Shown here: positions 17,684-25,419 of the stretch, in pieces
How the letters are laid out: each line of letters starts with the position of its first letter
Position numbering within the stretch: the stretch's first letter is position 1
Notes under the pieces: model-generated
What the model was told of the DNA's origin: nothing
Databases searched by the model: none
The model's input: only the letters and a program-made list of their open reading frames with translations
Program-made: the position numbers and the translations under genes
Assembly: GCA_030424595.1 (NCBI GenBank)
Contig: JAUHWG010000001.1
Location: forward strand, 372,001 to 436,000
Direction: 5' to 3'
Length of the DNA: 64,000 nucleotides
DNA from: Polyangia bacterium
GTDB taxonomy: Bacteria; Myxococcota_A; Polyangia; Nannocystales; Nannocystaceae

Positions 17684-19189
17684 CTAGCCCCGGGCGAACT
17701 CGCCGGACTCGCCCGCAAGCTCGGGCGCGAGGCGGAGGCAGACCTCGACCACGGTCCCGCCGCGGGGCCCCGCGGCGATGCTGATCTCGCCCCTGTGGAG
17801 GTCGATGATCCGCTTGACGATCGGCAGGCCGAGGCCGGTCCCCTGCTCCTTGGTGCTGAAGAAGGGGCGAAACACCTGGCATCGGACATCCTCGGGCATC
17901 CCCGGGCCCTCGTCCTCAACCCGGACCACGAGGTGCTCACCGCGGCGATCCGCGCTGAGGGTGATCGTCCCGTCGACGCTGTCGCGCATCGCGTCGATCG
18001 CGTTGACGATCAGGTTGATGAAGACCTGCGCGAGCTTGCTCTGATCGCCGAGGATCGCCGGCCAGGTGTCGAGCGCGACGGCGTTGATCGAGACGCCCGC
18101 CGCCTCGGCCACCGGGCCCTGCATCGTCACCACGTGCTCGACCACCCGCCCGATCTCCACCGGGTAGAGGTCGAAGGCCCGCGGCCGGGCGAGGCTGAGG
18201 AATTCCTCCAAGAGCTTGGAGAGGCGGCGGATCTCCGTCTTGACGAGGCCGACGCTCTCGCCGATGCGCTTGCGCGCAGCCTCATCCTCGAGGCGACCGC
18301 CGACCCGCGAGAGCAGCTCGAGCTGGAGGATCGCGGCGTTGAGCGGGTTGCGGATCTCATGGGCGAGGCCCGCGGTCAGCGTCGCCAGCGAGGCCATCGC
18401 CTCCGCGTCGGCGGCCCGCTGCTCGAGGGCGAGGCGCTCGGTGACGTCGAGGCCGACCAGGAGCAGGATCGTGTGGCTGTTGGTGATGACCGTCGCCTGG
18501 CTCCAACGGACCGTCCGCCGCGCGCCCTGCCGTGTCATCAGGTGGAGCTCGATCTCCTCGGGCTTGGTCGACCACGCGAGCGAGATCCACTCGCGGGCGA
18601 CCGCCCTGTCCCCCTCCTCGAAGAGGGTCTCGACCGCGTCCATGCCGATCGCCTCGGACGCGTCCCAGCCGGTCGTCGCGACCGCACAACGGTTCCACAC
18701 GTGGATCCGCCCCTCGGGATCGAGGCCGATGATCAGGGTCTCGACCGCGTCGACCACCCCGCGGTGGAGCTTCTCCGAGCGGGCGAGATCATGGGCCAGC
18801 ACCTCCCGCTCTCGACGCAGCGACACCTGCTCCAGCGCCCGCTTGGCGAGCGCCACCAGATCCATCGGGTGGAAGGGCTTTTGGACGTAGGCGAAGACGC
18901 CGGCCCGGACCGCCGCGATCGCGGTGTCGAGCGTCGCGTTGCCGGTCATGAAGATGACCTCACCGGCGTCGAGGCGCGGACGCAGCCGAGCGTGGAGCTC
19001 GATCCCCGTGATGTCCGGGAGGCGCACGTCGATGATCGCGAGGTCGATCCCCCCAGCTCGGACGAGCTCGAGCGCCTCGAGCCCCGAGGAGGTGCTGATC
19101 GCCTCGATGTCCTCGTCGGCGAAGAGCTCCCGGATGTTCTCCGCGAGATCGAGGTTGTCCTCGACCACGAGCACTCTCGGCCCGCTCAT
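17684..19189 (-). CDS. Hybrid receiver-PAS-histidine kinase
   Basis: 501 residues. Residues 4-120 are a receiver with the phosphoacceptor Asp54 (LAIIDVRLPDITG), FMTGNA and VQKPFH. A PAS-like domain (about 145-265, VVDAVETLIIGLDPEGRIHVW) precedes a HisKA helix with the H box GLAHEIRNPLN and a HATPase domain (NLIVNAIDAM, DEGPGMP, GTGLGLPIVKRI). No membrane segment is seen, so it is cytoplasmic. It is last in a three-gene operon; its ATG overlaps the TGA of the dual-receiver gene by ATGA and AGGAGG lies just upstream. It likely takes phosphate at its receiver from the upstream kinase and controls a further, unidentified output. No DNA-binding partner is encoded beside it. Confidence 0.93.
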   Translation of the reverse strand: MSGPRVLVVEDNLDLAENIRELFADEDIEAISTSSGLEALELVRAGGIDLAIIDVRLPDITGIELHARLRPRLDAGEVIFMTGNATLDTAIAAVRAGVFAYVQKPFHPMDLVALAKRALEQVSLRREREVLAHDLARSEKLHRGVVDAVETLIIGLDPEGRIHVWNRCAVATTGWDASEAIGMDAVETLFEEGDRAVAREWISLAWSTKPEEIELHLMTRQGARRTVRWSQATVITNSHTILLLVGLDVTERLALEQRAADAEAMASLATLTAGLAHEIRNPLNAAILQLELLSRVGGRLEDEAARKRIGESVGLVKTEIRRLSKLLEEFLSLARPRAFDLYPVEIGRVVEHVVTMQGPVAEAAGVSINAVALDTWPAILGDQSKLAQVFINLIVNAIDAMRDSVDGTITLSADRRGEHLVVRVEDEGPGMPEDVRCQVFRPFFSTKEQGTGLGLPIVKRIIDLHRGEISIAAGPRGGTVVEVCLRLAPELAGESGEFARG

Positions 19190-19923
19190 GGGCAGCAGCC
19201 CTCCTGCCCGGGGGCGACCTCCATCACCGAGCGCAGGGCGGCGAAGAGCGCGTCTGGCTGGAAGGGCTTGTTCAGGAAGCGGACACACTCCGAGGGGAGC
19301 GACTCCAGGACGTTCGCGGCGCCGTCGAGTTCACCGGAGAGGAGCACCACCGGAATCCGCAGGGTGAGGCAGAGACTGCGCGCGAGCTCCGTGCTGTTGC
19401 ACCCGGGGAGGAAGGCGTCGAGCACCACCGCGTCAAATCCCCCCTCGCGGGCGCGCTCCTCGGCTTTGGCGCTGTCCAGCTCCAGGAAGGCCGTGTAGCC
19501 GCGACTCGAGAGGGCCGCCACCAGCTCCGCCCCGATCGCCGCGTCGCCCTCCAGCACCAGCACCTTGGCGACGTCATGGGGCAAGCGCGCGAGGAGGAGG
19601 TCGAGATCGACAGGCTTGGTCAGCACCGCCCGGACCCCCGCGCGGAGAGCCTCACCGAGCACCGCGTCGGAGGAGTACGCGGTCATCAAGAGAAACGACG
19701 TGCAGGGGTTCAACCCCTGCAGCCGCTTGACCAGATCGACGCCGCTCATCCCCGGCATGCGGACGTCCGTCAGGATCGTGTCGAAGCTCTCCGCCGCCGC
19801 CAGATCCAGCGCCCGCTCGCCGCTGTAGGCGGTCTCGACCGTGTACCCCTCCTCCTCGAGGAGCTCGGCGAGGTTGTCCGCGAGATCATGGTTGTCATCG
19901 ACGATCAGGACCCGTGAGGTCAT
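19186..19923 (-). CDS. Dual receiver-domain response regulator
   Basis: 245 residues with two receiver domains and no other output. Domain 1 (about 3-120) has VDDNHD, the phosphoacceptor Asp in TILTDVRMPGMSG, MTAYS and LTKPVD. Domain 2 (about 123-240) has VLEGD, Asp in AVVLDAFLPG, LLSGE and LNKPFQ. It is a likely phosphate shuttle or sink between the globin-coupled kinase and the hybrid kinase. The ATG overlaps the preceding stop as ATGA, and the stop overlaps the following start in the same way, so all three genes are translationally coupled. The upstream in-frame extension lies inside the kinase gene and is not used. Confidence 0.92.
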   Translation of the reverse strand: MTSRVLIVDDNHDLADNLAELLEEEGYTVETAYSGERALDLAAAESFDTILTDVRMPGMSGVDLVKRLQGLNPCTSFLLMTAYSSDAVLGEALRAGVRAVLTKPVDLDLLLARLPHDVAKVLVLEGDAAIGAELVAALSSRGYTAFLELDSAKAEERAREGGFDAVVLDAFLPGCNSTELARSLCLTLRIPVVLLSGELDGAANVLESLPSECVRFLNKPFQPDALFAALRSVMEVAPGQEGCCP

Positions 19924-21083
19924 GGCGCTGTCCCCCGCTCCCGCGGCAGCTTGACGACGAAGCGGGCCCCGCCGACGTCTCGGTTGGAGGCCTCGATGAT
20001 CCCGCCGTGCTTCTCGGTCACGCGCCGACACAGGGCCAAGCCGAGGCCGGTCCCGCTCGAGCGGGTCGTGAAGAGCGGCTCGAAGAGGCGGCGGCGGACG
20101 TCGGCCGGGATCCCCGCGCCGCTATCCTCGACGATCAAGGAGGCCCACGCGTCTTCGTCCTCGACCCTGACGTCGACCTGGCCCGAGGCGCCGACCGCCT
20201 GGACCGCGTTCAGGACCAGGTTGACGACGAGCTGCCGGATCTGCCCCTCGTCGACGAAGACCGGCTCGAACGAGGCCGGCGGGGAGAAGTCCACCGTGAC
20301 CGCGTCCGGCCGCGGCACCTCGCCGACGGCCTCACTGACGAGCGCGACGAGGTCGCACTTGCGACGCTCCGGCGGTCGATCCCGGGCGAGCTCCAGGAGG
20401 TCCGAGATGATCGCGCTGCACAGGTCGATCTGATCGCCCAGCTTCTTGAGGTGACGCTGGACCTTGGGCTCCTCGGAGGCCCGTCGCCCGAGGAGGATCA
20501 CCGACGTCTGCATCACCGCCAAGGGGTTGCGCAGCTCGTGACCGATCGACGCCGCGACCTGGCCCACGGTCGCGAGCCGCTCGACCTGCTGGAGCTTGGC
20601 GTCCGACTCTTCGCGATAGGTCTCGAGCATGATCGCCAGCTCGAGGTCGCAGATCTTGTCGAGCGCGACGTGCCCCTGCTGACGGGTCTCGCGGTCGAGG
20701 TCACAGGCGCTGAGGGCGCTGTGGAGCTCACGACGGATGATGTTCATCGCCGCGAACATGTAGCGCTGATCGAGCTCGATCCGGACGTGCGTGCGGCCGA
20801 TCCGAGCCCGTCGCTCGTAGTAGTCAGCGTCGTAGACCCCCCCCAGCAGGCCCTTCAGCCAGACCAGGAGCATCCCCTTCTGTCGCTCGATCTGCGCGAC
20901 GCCGCCGCGAAAGACCTGAGCCGCCGAAGGGGTGCGATCGATCGCCTCGTAGAAGCGATCGACGATCGCGGGAAATGCAGGCTCGAGGAGCGGCCCCATC
21001 TGCCGGAGCGCGGCCGCATCATCGGCGCTGAAGTGCACGTATTGAATGAGGTCCTGCAACACATTTGCGGTCACCTCATCCAT
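19920..21083 (-). CDS. Globin-coupled sensor histidine kinase
   Basis: 387 residues. The N-terminal 160 match the protoglobin/globin-coupled sensor pattern: LIQYVHFSADDAAALRQMGP, then FPAIVDRFYEAI, then ARIGRTHVRIELDQRYMF, where the His in RTHVRI is in the place of the heme proximal His. A HisKA H box (ASIGHELRNPLAVMQ) and a HATPase domain (NLVLNAVQAVG, DSGAGIP, GTGLGLALCRRV) follow. It should sense O2 (or CO/NO) through heme and phosphorylate the receivers encoded next. It is cytoplasmic, with no membrane helix. The ATG at 21083 is chosen because the globin domain begins there; the open frame upstream has no family similarity. The gene stands between the preTA and + strand pyrimidine genes. 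Confidence 0.88.
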   Translation of the reverse strand: MDEVTANVLQDLIQYVHFSADDAAALRQMGPLLEPAFPAIVDRFYEAIDRTPSAAQVFRGGVAQIERQKGMLLVWLKGLLGGVYDADYYERRARIGRTHVRIELDQRYMFAAMNIIRRELHSALSACDLDRETRQQGHVALDKICDLELAIMLETYREESDAKLQQVERLATVGQVAASIGHELRNPLAVMQTSVILLGRRASEEPKVQRHLKKLGDQIDLCSAIISDLLELARDRPPERRKCDLVALVSEAVGEVPRPDAVTVDFSPPASFEPVFVDEGQIRQLVVNLVLNAVQAVGASGQVDVRVEDEDAWASLIVEDSGAGIPADVRRRLFEPLFTTRSSGTGLGLALCRRVTEKHGGIIEASNRDVGGARFVVKLPRERGTAP

Positions 21084-21414
21084 TGCTCTTGTCCCATACC
21101 ACAGGATCCAGAGCCTCGGGATCGATGACTTCCGCGCTCCATCGAACACCACTTCGGGGCCGATGCCCCGCGGAAGAATTGCCGGGCACACAAACGCCAG
21201 AGTGCTGATATTGCGCCCGCACGGGCGCCCTCGGTCTCCACCTGCGGCCCGCGGGTACGCGGCGTGACGACCACGCTCCGCTCGTCCATAGCGGCGCGCA
21301 GTGGTCGGATTTCGCGTCAACTCGAGCTCACCTGCCCGAGGCCTCCGACGGGCACTTCGCCCGCGAGCGCCCCCTCGACGACAGGAGAGCGCGCAGGACT
21401 CTTGCCACGGTCTC
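21084..21414. other. Gene-free stretch upstream of phosphorelay
   Basis: About 330 bp between the end of preA and the start of the globin-coupled kinase, both on the - strand. It should contain the phosphorelay promoter. Its distal end holds one copy of the post-stop element (21385-21419). No credible small gene or clear promoter was found. Confidence 0.5.
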
Positions 21415-21419
21415 TTAGG
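21385..21419 (-). repeat. Post-stop element, copy A
   Basis: On the - strand, starting in the preA stop, the sequence reads CCTAAGAGA, CCGTGGCAAGAGTC, CTGCGCGCTCTC. It shares the CCGTGGCAAGAGTC core and the GCTCTC end with copies at 32275-32309 and 44335-44367 and, less exactly, with 32145-32181. AGAG and CTCT can pair to form a small hairpin. A 3' UTR or termination signal is the simplest reading. Confidence 0.6.
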
Positions 21420-22707
21420 TGTGTACGCCCTTCTTCGGGCGCAGCGTCAGGCCCTCCTCGGCGTGCTGGTTCCAGCTCGCCGGGGCGAAGCCGTTGTCGA
21501 CCTCCTCCATCGTGATGCAGCCGGGGACCGGGCAGACGATCTCGCAGAGGTTGCAGCCGACGCACTCGCTCTCGTCGACCACCGGCACCCGCACGCTCTT
21601 GTCCTCGGCGGGGTGGATGCACTGATGGGCGCCGTCGTGGCAGGCGACCACGCAGGCCTGGCAGCCGATGCAGCTCGTCGGGTTGATCTTCGCGACCGTC
21701 TCGTGGTTGAGGTCGAGGTCGCCCCACTCGCTCAGGTTCGGCACGGCGCGGCCGACCATCTCGCCGAGGTTGGCGAAGCCCTGACGCCGCATGTACTCGG
21801 TCAGGCCCTCGATCATGTCCTCGACCACGCGGTAGCCGCGGAGCATCACCTCAGTGCAGACCTGGACGCTGGAGGAGCCCAGGAGGATGAACTCGACGGC
21901 GTCGCGCCAGTTCGAGATCCCGCCGATCCCGGAGATCGGCAGGTTGAACTCCGGCGCCCGACCGAGCGACGAGACCATGTGGAGGGCGATCGGCTTCACC
22001 GCCGGGCCGCAGTAGCCGCCGTTGGTCGAGCGTCCGTCGACCTTTGGCAGGGGCACGAAGTTGTCGATGTCGATGCCGATGACGCTCTTGATGGTGTTGA
22101 TCAGCGACACCCCGTCGGCGCCGCCGCGCTGGGCCGCGAGGCCGTGGGGGACGATGTTGTCGACGTTCGGCGTCAGCTTGACGAGGACCGGGATCGTCGA
22201 GAACTCCGCGGCCCAGGAGGTGATCGTCTCGTTGAGCTTGGGCTCCTGACCGACCGCTGAGCCCATCCCCCGCTCACACATCCCGTGCGGGCAGCCGAAG
22301 TTCAGCTCGAGCCCGTCGGCGCCGGCGTCGATCGAGCGCTTGATCAGGTCCTGCCACTCGTCGCGGGACTCGACCATCAGCGAGACGATCACGCCGTGCT
22401 TGGGGTAGCGACGCTTGACCTCCGCGATCTCGCGGAGGTTGGTCTCGACCGGCCGATCGGTGATCAGCTCGATGTTGTTGAAGCCGATCCCGCGGGTGCC
22501 CCGGTAGTGAAGCCCGCCAAAGCGGCTCGACACGTTTTGGATCGGCTGACCGAGGGTCTTCCAGACCGCACCGCCCCAGCCGGCGTCGAAGGCCCGCATG
22601 ATCTGATCACCGGAGTTCGTCGGCGGCGCCGAGGCGAGCCAGAAGGGGTTGGGAGTGATGATCCCCGCACAATTCGCGGTCAGATCGGGCGAAACGATGG
22701 TGCTCAC
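21415..22707 (-). CDS. preA: Dihydropyrimidine dehydrogenase, catalytic subunit PreA
   Basis: 430 residues. An FMN-binding barrel of the dihydroorotate dehydrogenase type comes first, with the active-site Cys139 in LELNFGCPHGM (the position of Cys671 in the mammalian enzyme). A C-terminal ferredoxin domain carries two 4Fe-4S motifs, CIGCQACVVAC and CVGCNLCEIVC. With PreT it reduces uracil or thymine using NAD(P)H, the first step of the pathway. The start is GTG at 22707: GGAGGAGAGG lies a few bases before it, and GTGA overlaps the PreT stop, a classic translational coupling. In mammals the two parts are fused in one chain; here, as in E. coli, they are separate. Confidence 0.95.
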   Translation of the reverse strand: MSTIVSPDLTANCAGIITPNPFWLASAPPTNSGDQIMRAFDAGWGGAVWKTLGQPIQNVSSRFGGLHYRGTRGIGFNNIELITDRPVETNLREIAEVKRRYPKHGVIVSLMVESRDEWQDLIKRSIDAGADGLELNFGCPHGMCERGMGSAVGQEPKLNETITSWAAEFSTIPVLVKLTPNVDNIVPHGLAAQRGGADGVSLINTIKSVIGIDIDNFVPLPKVDGRSTNGGYCGPAVKPIALHMVSSLGRAPEFNLPISGIGGISNWRDAVEFILLGSSSVQVCTEVMLRGYRVVEDMIEGLTEYMRRQGFANLGEMVGRAVPNLSEWGDLDLNHETVAKINPTSCIGCQACVVACHDGAHQCIHPAEDKSVRVPVVDESECVGCNLCEIVCPVPGCITMEEVDNGFAPASWNQHAEEGLTLRPKKGVHT

Positions 22708-24029
22708 GTTGCCTCTCCTCCACACAGCGCCTGACCGAAGGCGAGGTCGATCGCGATCGCGGCGCGCTTGCCCTCATCGACCGCGTTGACGACCTCCTTG
22801 CCGCCATTCGCGCAGTCGCCTCCGGCGAAGATCTTCGGGTTCCCGGTACGGCCTGCGTCGTCGACGATGAGCCGGCCGCGCTCCAGGGTGATCCCCTCGG
22901 TCTCGCCGAGGAGCTCGCCGAGGCGGCCCTGGCCGATCGCCAGGAGGACGAGGTCCGCTTCGAGCGTCAGCTCCTCACCGGCGATCGGCTGACGCTCTGC
23001 GTCGAGCCTAGCGAAGCGGACCCCGGTGACAGCCCCGCCTTCGCCGATGTACGCGAGCGGCTGGGCGCCGAAGACCCCGCGCACCCCCTCGACCTTCGCC
23101 CAGCTCCACTCGTGGACGTAACCGCTCATCTGCGCCTCGGCGCCGCGGTAGGCGAGCGAGACCTCGGGGATCCCGAGGCCGCGGAGCTCGCGGACCGTGT
23201 CGATCGCGGTGTTGCCCCCGCCGATCACCACGGCCCGCCGAACACCGCCCAGGGCCGCCTTGTCGGTCTTGATCTCGGCGATCCAGTCGACCGCGCCGCG
23301 GATCCCCGCGAGATCGCCCCCGGGGAGGTGGAGGAGCCTATCCGCGCCCAGGCCGAGACCGACGAAGACCGCGTCAAAGTCGCGCAGGAGCTCCTCGACG
23401 CTGATATCGACGCCGATCTGGACGCCGGTGCGAACCTCCACGCCGCCGATACCGAGCACCCACTCGACCTCTTCGAGGGCGCGATCGGCCTTCATCTTAT
23501 AGGGCGCGACCCCGGTGGTGCTGAGGCCGCCCAAGAGCTCGGCCTGCTCGAAGATCGTGCAGGCGTGGCCCTTTCGCCGCAGCTCGTGCGCGGCCGCCAG
23601 CGAAGCGGGACCGCCGCCCAAGAGCGCGACCTTCTTGCCGCTGTCGGGGCCGGCCTCAAAGAAGCGATCGCCGCGCTCAAAGGCCGCGTCGGTCGCGTAG
23701 CGCTGGAGCTTGCCTATCTGGATCGGCGGGACGTCCATCTCGTTGTAGACGCATTTGCCGACGCAGAGGACCTCGACCGGGCAGACCCGGGCGCAGCTCA
23801 TGCCAAAGATGTTGGCGTCGAAGATCGTCCGCGCCGATCCGCGGAGGTTATCCGTCGCGATCTTGCGGATGAACTCGGGGATGTCGATCCCCGTCGGACA
23901 CGCCTGCACGCAGGGCGCGTCGGCGCAGTAAAGGCAGCGATTGGCCTCTGTCAGCGCCTGAACAGGGCTATACCCCGGCTTGGCATCGACAAAAACGGTC
24001 TCAGAACGCGTAGCGGGCAGCTTAGACAT
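22704..24029 (-). CDS. preT: Dihydropyrimidine dehydrogenase, NAD(P)H subunit PreT
   Basis: 441 residues, of the glutamate-synthase small-subunit type. The N-terminal domain holds Cys clusters for 4Fe-4S centres (CLYCADAPCVQACPTG and CARVCPVEVLCVGKC). FAD and NAD(P) Rossmann motifs follow: ALLGGGPASLAAAHELRRKG and VIGGGNTAIDTVRELR. It moves electrons from NAD(P)H to PreA. The ATG at 24029 (MSKLPATRSE) is used rather than the GTG 27 bp upstream because the family begins here; no strong ribosome binding site is present. It is divergent from the PASTA protein, sharing about 125 bp that should carry both promoters. Confidence 0.94.
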   Translation of the reverse strand: MSKLPATRSETVFVDAKPGYSPVQALTEANRCLYCADAPCVQACPTGIDIPEFIRKIATDNLRGSARTIFDANIFGMSCARVCPVEVLCVGKCVYNEMDVPPIQIGKLQRYATDAAFERGDRFFEAGPDSGKKVALLGGGPASLAAAHELRRKGHACTIFEQAELLGGLSTTGVAPYKMKADRALEEVEWVLGIGGVEVRTGVQIGVDISVEELLRDFDAVFVGLGLGADRLLHLPGGDLAGIRGAVDWIAEIKTDKAALGGVRRAVVIGGGNTAIDTVRELRGLGIPEVSLAYRGAEAQMSGYVHEWSWAKVEGVRGVFGAQPLAYIGEGGAVTGVRFARLDAERQPIAGEELTLEADLVLLAIGQGRLGELLGETEGITLERGRLIVDDAGRTGNPKIFAGGDCANGGKEVVNAVDEGKRAAIAIDLAFGQALCGGEAT

Positions 24030-24153
24030 CGGCGATCGAAGGCCGGAGCATATCACCGAGCCCCGACCCTCGAGAGCGGTTTTTTCCCCCCGACGCCGGG
24101 GTCTCCCCTCCCCGCCGCGGCAGATCCCCGCCTACCCACCGCCGCGTGTAGCG

Positions 24154-24993
24154 ATGTATGCTCCGACAGCCGCGACGACCACCACTGCCTCGGCCAAGAC
24201 GACCATGAATGACACCGTCAAGATGTTCCTGATCTCGCTGATCGTCGCCGTATTGGTCCAGCTCTTCCTCGGACCTCAGGTGATGAAGATGAACGGCATG
24301 GTCCCGGCAGGCCAAGTGATGCCGGTTCAACAGCTGCCGCCGCCGACCGCCCAGGCGCCCATCCAGGAGCCGGCCGCCCAGGAGCCGCAGCCGATCCCGG
24401 CCCCCGACTACCGCGGGATCACGGCGAAGAAGGCCCGCTCCCTCGCCAACGCCCAGGGCATCGTCATCATCGAGGATGAGCAGCGCGACGCCGCGGACAA
24501 GCGCCCCGGCGAGATCCTGGAGCAGCTCCCGCCGCCTGGGACGATCCTCCAGACCCGCGAGATTCGCGTCGTCGTCGCCAAGGGCAAGGACGACGTCCGG
24601 ATCCCGACGGTGGTCGGCAAGACCCTCGAAGAGGCGACCAGCGAGCTCGAGGCCCTCGGCTTTGAGGTCCCCGAGCCCATCCCCCAGGACTCGAACAAGA
24701 CCCCCGGCACCGTCCTCGACCAGGAGCCGAAGGCGAACTCGCGGATGGCCACGGGCAGCGACGTCAAGCTGACCATCGCCAGCCTGCCGATGATCGAGGT
24801 CCCCAAGCTCACCGGCAAGTACCAGCGCTCGGCCAAGAAGCTCCTGCAGGAGGCCGGCCTCGAGCCCGGCAAGGTCCGGCGCCAGGAGCACGCCGAGCAC
24901 GGCAGCGGCTACATCCTCCGCCAAGACCCGGCCGCGGGCGACAAGGTGCCCTTCGGCACCGAGGTCAACCTCGTCGTCGTGGCCCCGAACTAG
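24154..24993 (+). CDS. Membrane-anchored protein with three PASTA domains
   Basis: 279 residues. A short N-terminal Thr/Ala-rich tail is followed by one transmembrane helix (MFLISLIVAVLVQLFLG, about 24-40), a Pro/Gln-rich spacer, and three PASTA repeats (about 88-280) with signatures such as PTVVGKTLEEATSELEALG and VPKLTGKYQRSAKKLLQEAG. PASTA domains bind peptidoglycan fragments and normally sit on Ser/Thr kinases or penicillin-binding proteins. Here there is no kinase domain, so this looks like a stand-alone cell wall sensor or structural protein facing the periplasm. The start is uncertain: ATG at 24154 or at 24205. The next gene begins 22 bp after its stop. Confidence 0.87.
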   Translation: MYAPTAATTTTASAKTTMNDTVKMFLISLIVAVLVQLFLGPQVMKMNGMVPAGQVMPVQQLPPPTAQAPIQEPAAQEPQPIPAPDYRGITAKKARSLANAQGIVIIEDEQRDAADKRPGEILEQLPPPGTILQTREIRVVVAKGKDDVRIPTVVGKTLEEATSELEALGFEVPEPIPQDSNKTPGTVLDQEPKANSRMATGSDVKLTIASLPMIEVPKLTGKYQRSAKKLLQEAGLEPGKVRRQEHAEHGSGYILRQDPAAGDKVPFGTEVNLVVVAPN

Positions 24994-25015
24994 AGATGCA
25001 CTACACTCGGCGTCG

Positions 25016-25333
25016 ATGTCTTCGCGCCGTCTCTCCACCGTCGCCGCCGCCGCGCTCCTGCTCGGCGGCGTCGCCGTTCTCGGCCTCTCCGCCTGCGAGT
25101 CGGGCTCACCCTCCGCGCAGCTCGCCGTCGAGACGACGCTCAAGGTCGAGGGGATGGTCTGCGAGTCCTGCGAGGGGGCGATCACAGCCAAGCTCACGTC
25201 GATGGAGGGGGTCCACAGCGCCGTCCTCAGCCACACCGAGAAGACGGCCATCATCAGCTACGACCCGGGACAGACCTCGACGCAGGAGCTCATCGCCGCG
25301 ATCGAGAAGCTCGGCTACAAGGCCTCCGAATAG
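25016..25333 (+). CDS. Lipoprotein with heavy-metal-associated (HMA) domain
   Basis: 105 residues. The signal peptide ends in a lipobox, GLSAC (Cys27), and the rest is a single HMA domain with the metal motif GMVCESC (Cys49 and Cys52) and the C-terminal LGYKASE of MerP/CopZ-like folds. HMA domains bind Cu(I), Hg(II) or similar soft metals. A lipidated, periplasm-facing version is uncommon; it may scavenge or pass on copper at the membrane. The stop codon lies inside a 13-bp tandem repeat that duplicates it. The gene sits 22 bp after the PASTA gene, probably on the same transcript. Confidence 0.9.
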   Translation: MSSRRLSTVAAAALLLGGVAVLGLSACESGSPSAQLAVETTLKVEGMVCESCEGAITAKLTSMEGVHSAVLSHTEKTAIISYDPGQTSTQELIAAIEKLGYKASE

Positions 25334-25360
25334 CGCCTCCGAATAGCGCCTCCGAGTCGC
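25322..25360. repeat. 13-bp tandem repeat spanning a stop codon
   Basis: Three consecutive 13-bp units: GCCTCCGAATAGC at 25322 and at 25335, then GCCTCCGAGTCGC at 25348. The TAG of the HMA lipoprotein is in unit 1 and is duplicated in unit 2. Because 13 is not a multiple of 3, slippage at this site would change the reading frame of any readthrough product. Confidence 0.9.
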
Positions 25361-25419
25361 GCCTGCACGTGCGCAAATCGAGGACGTCGCCATCGACGCG
25401 ATCCGACTATGATTCGCCG

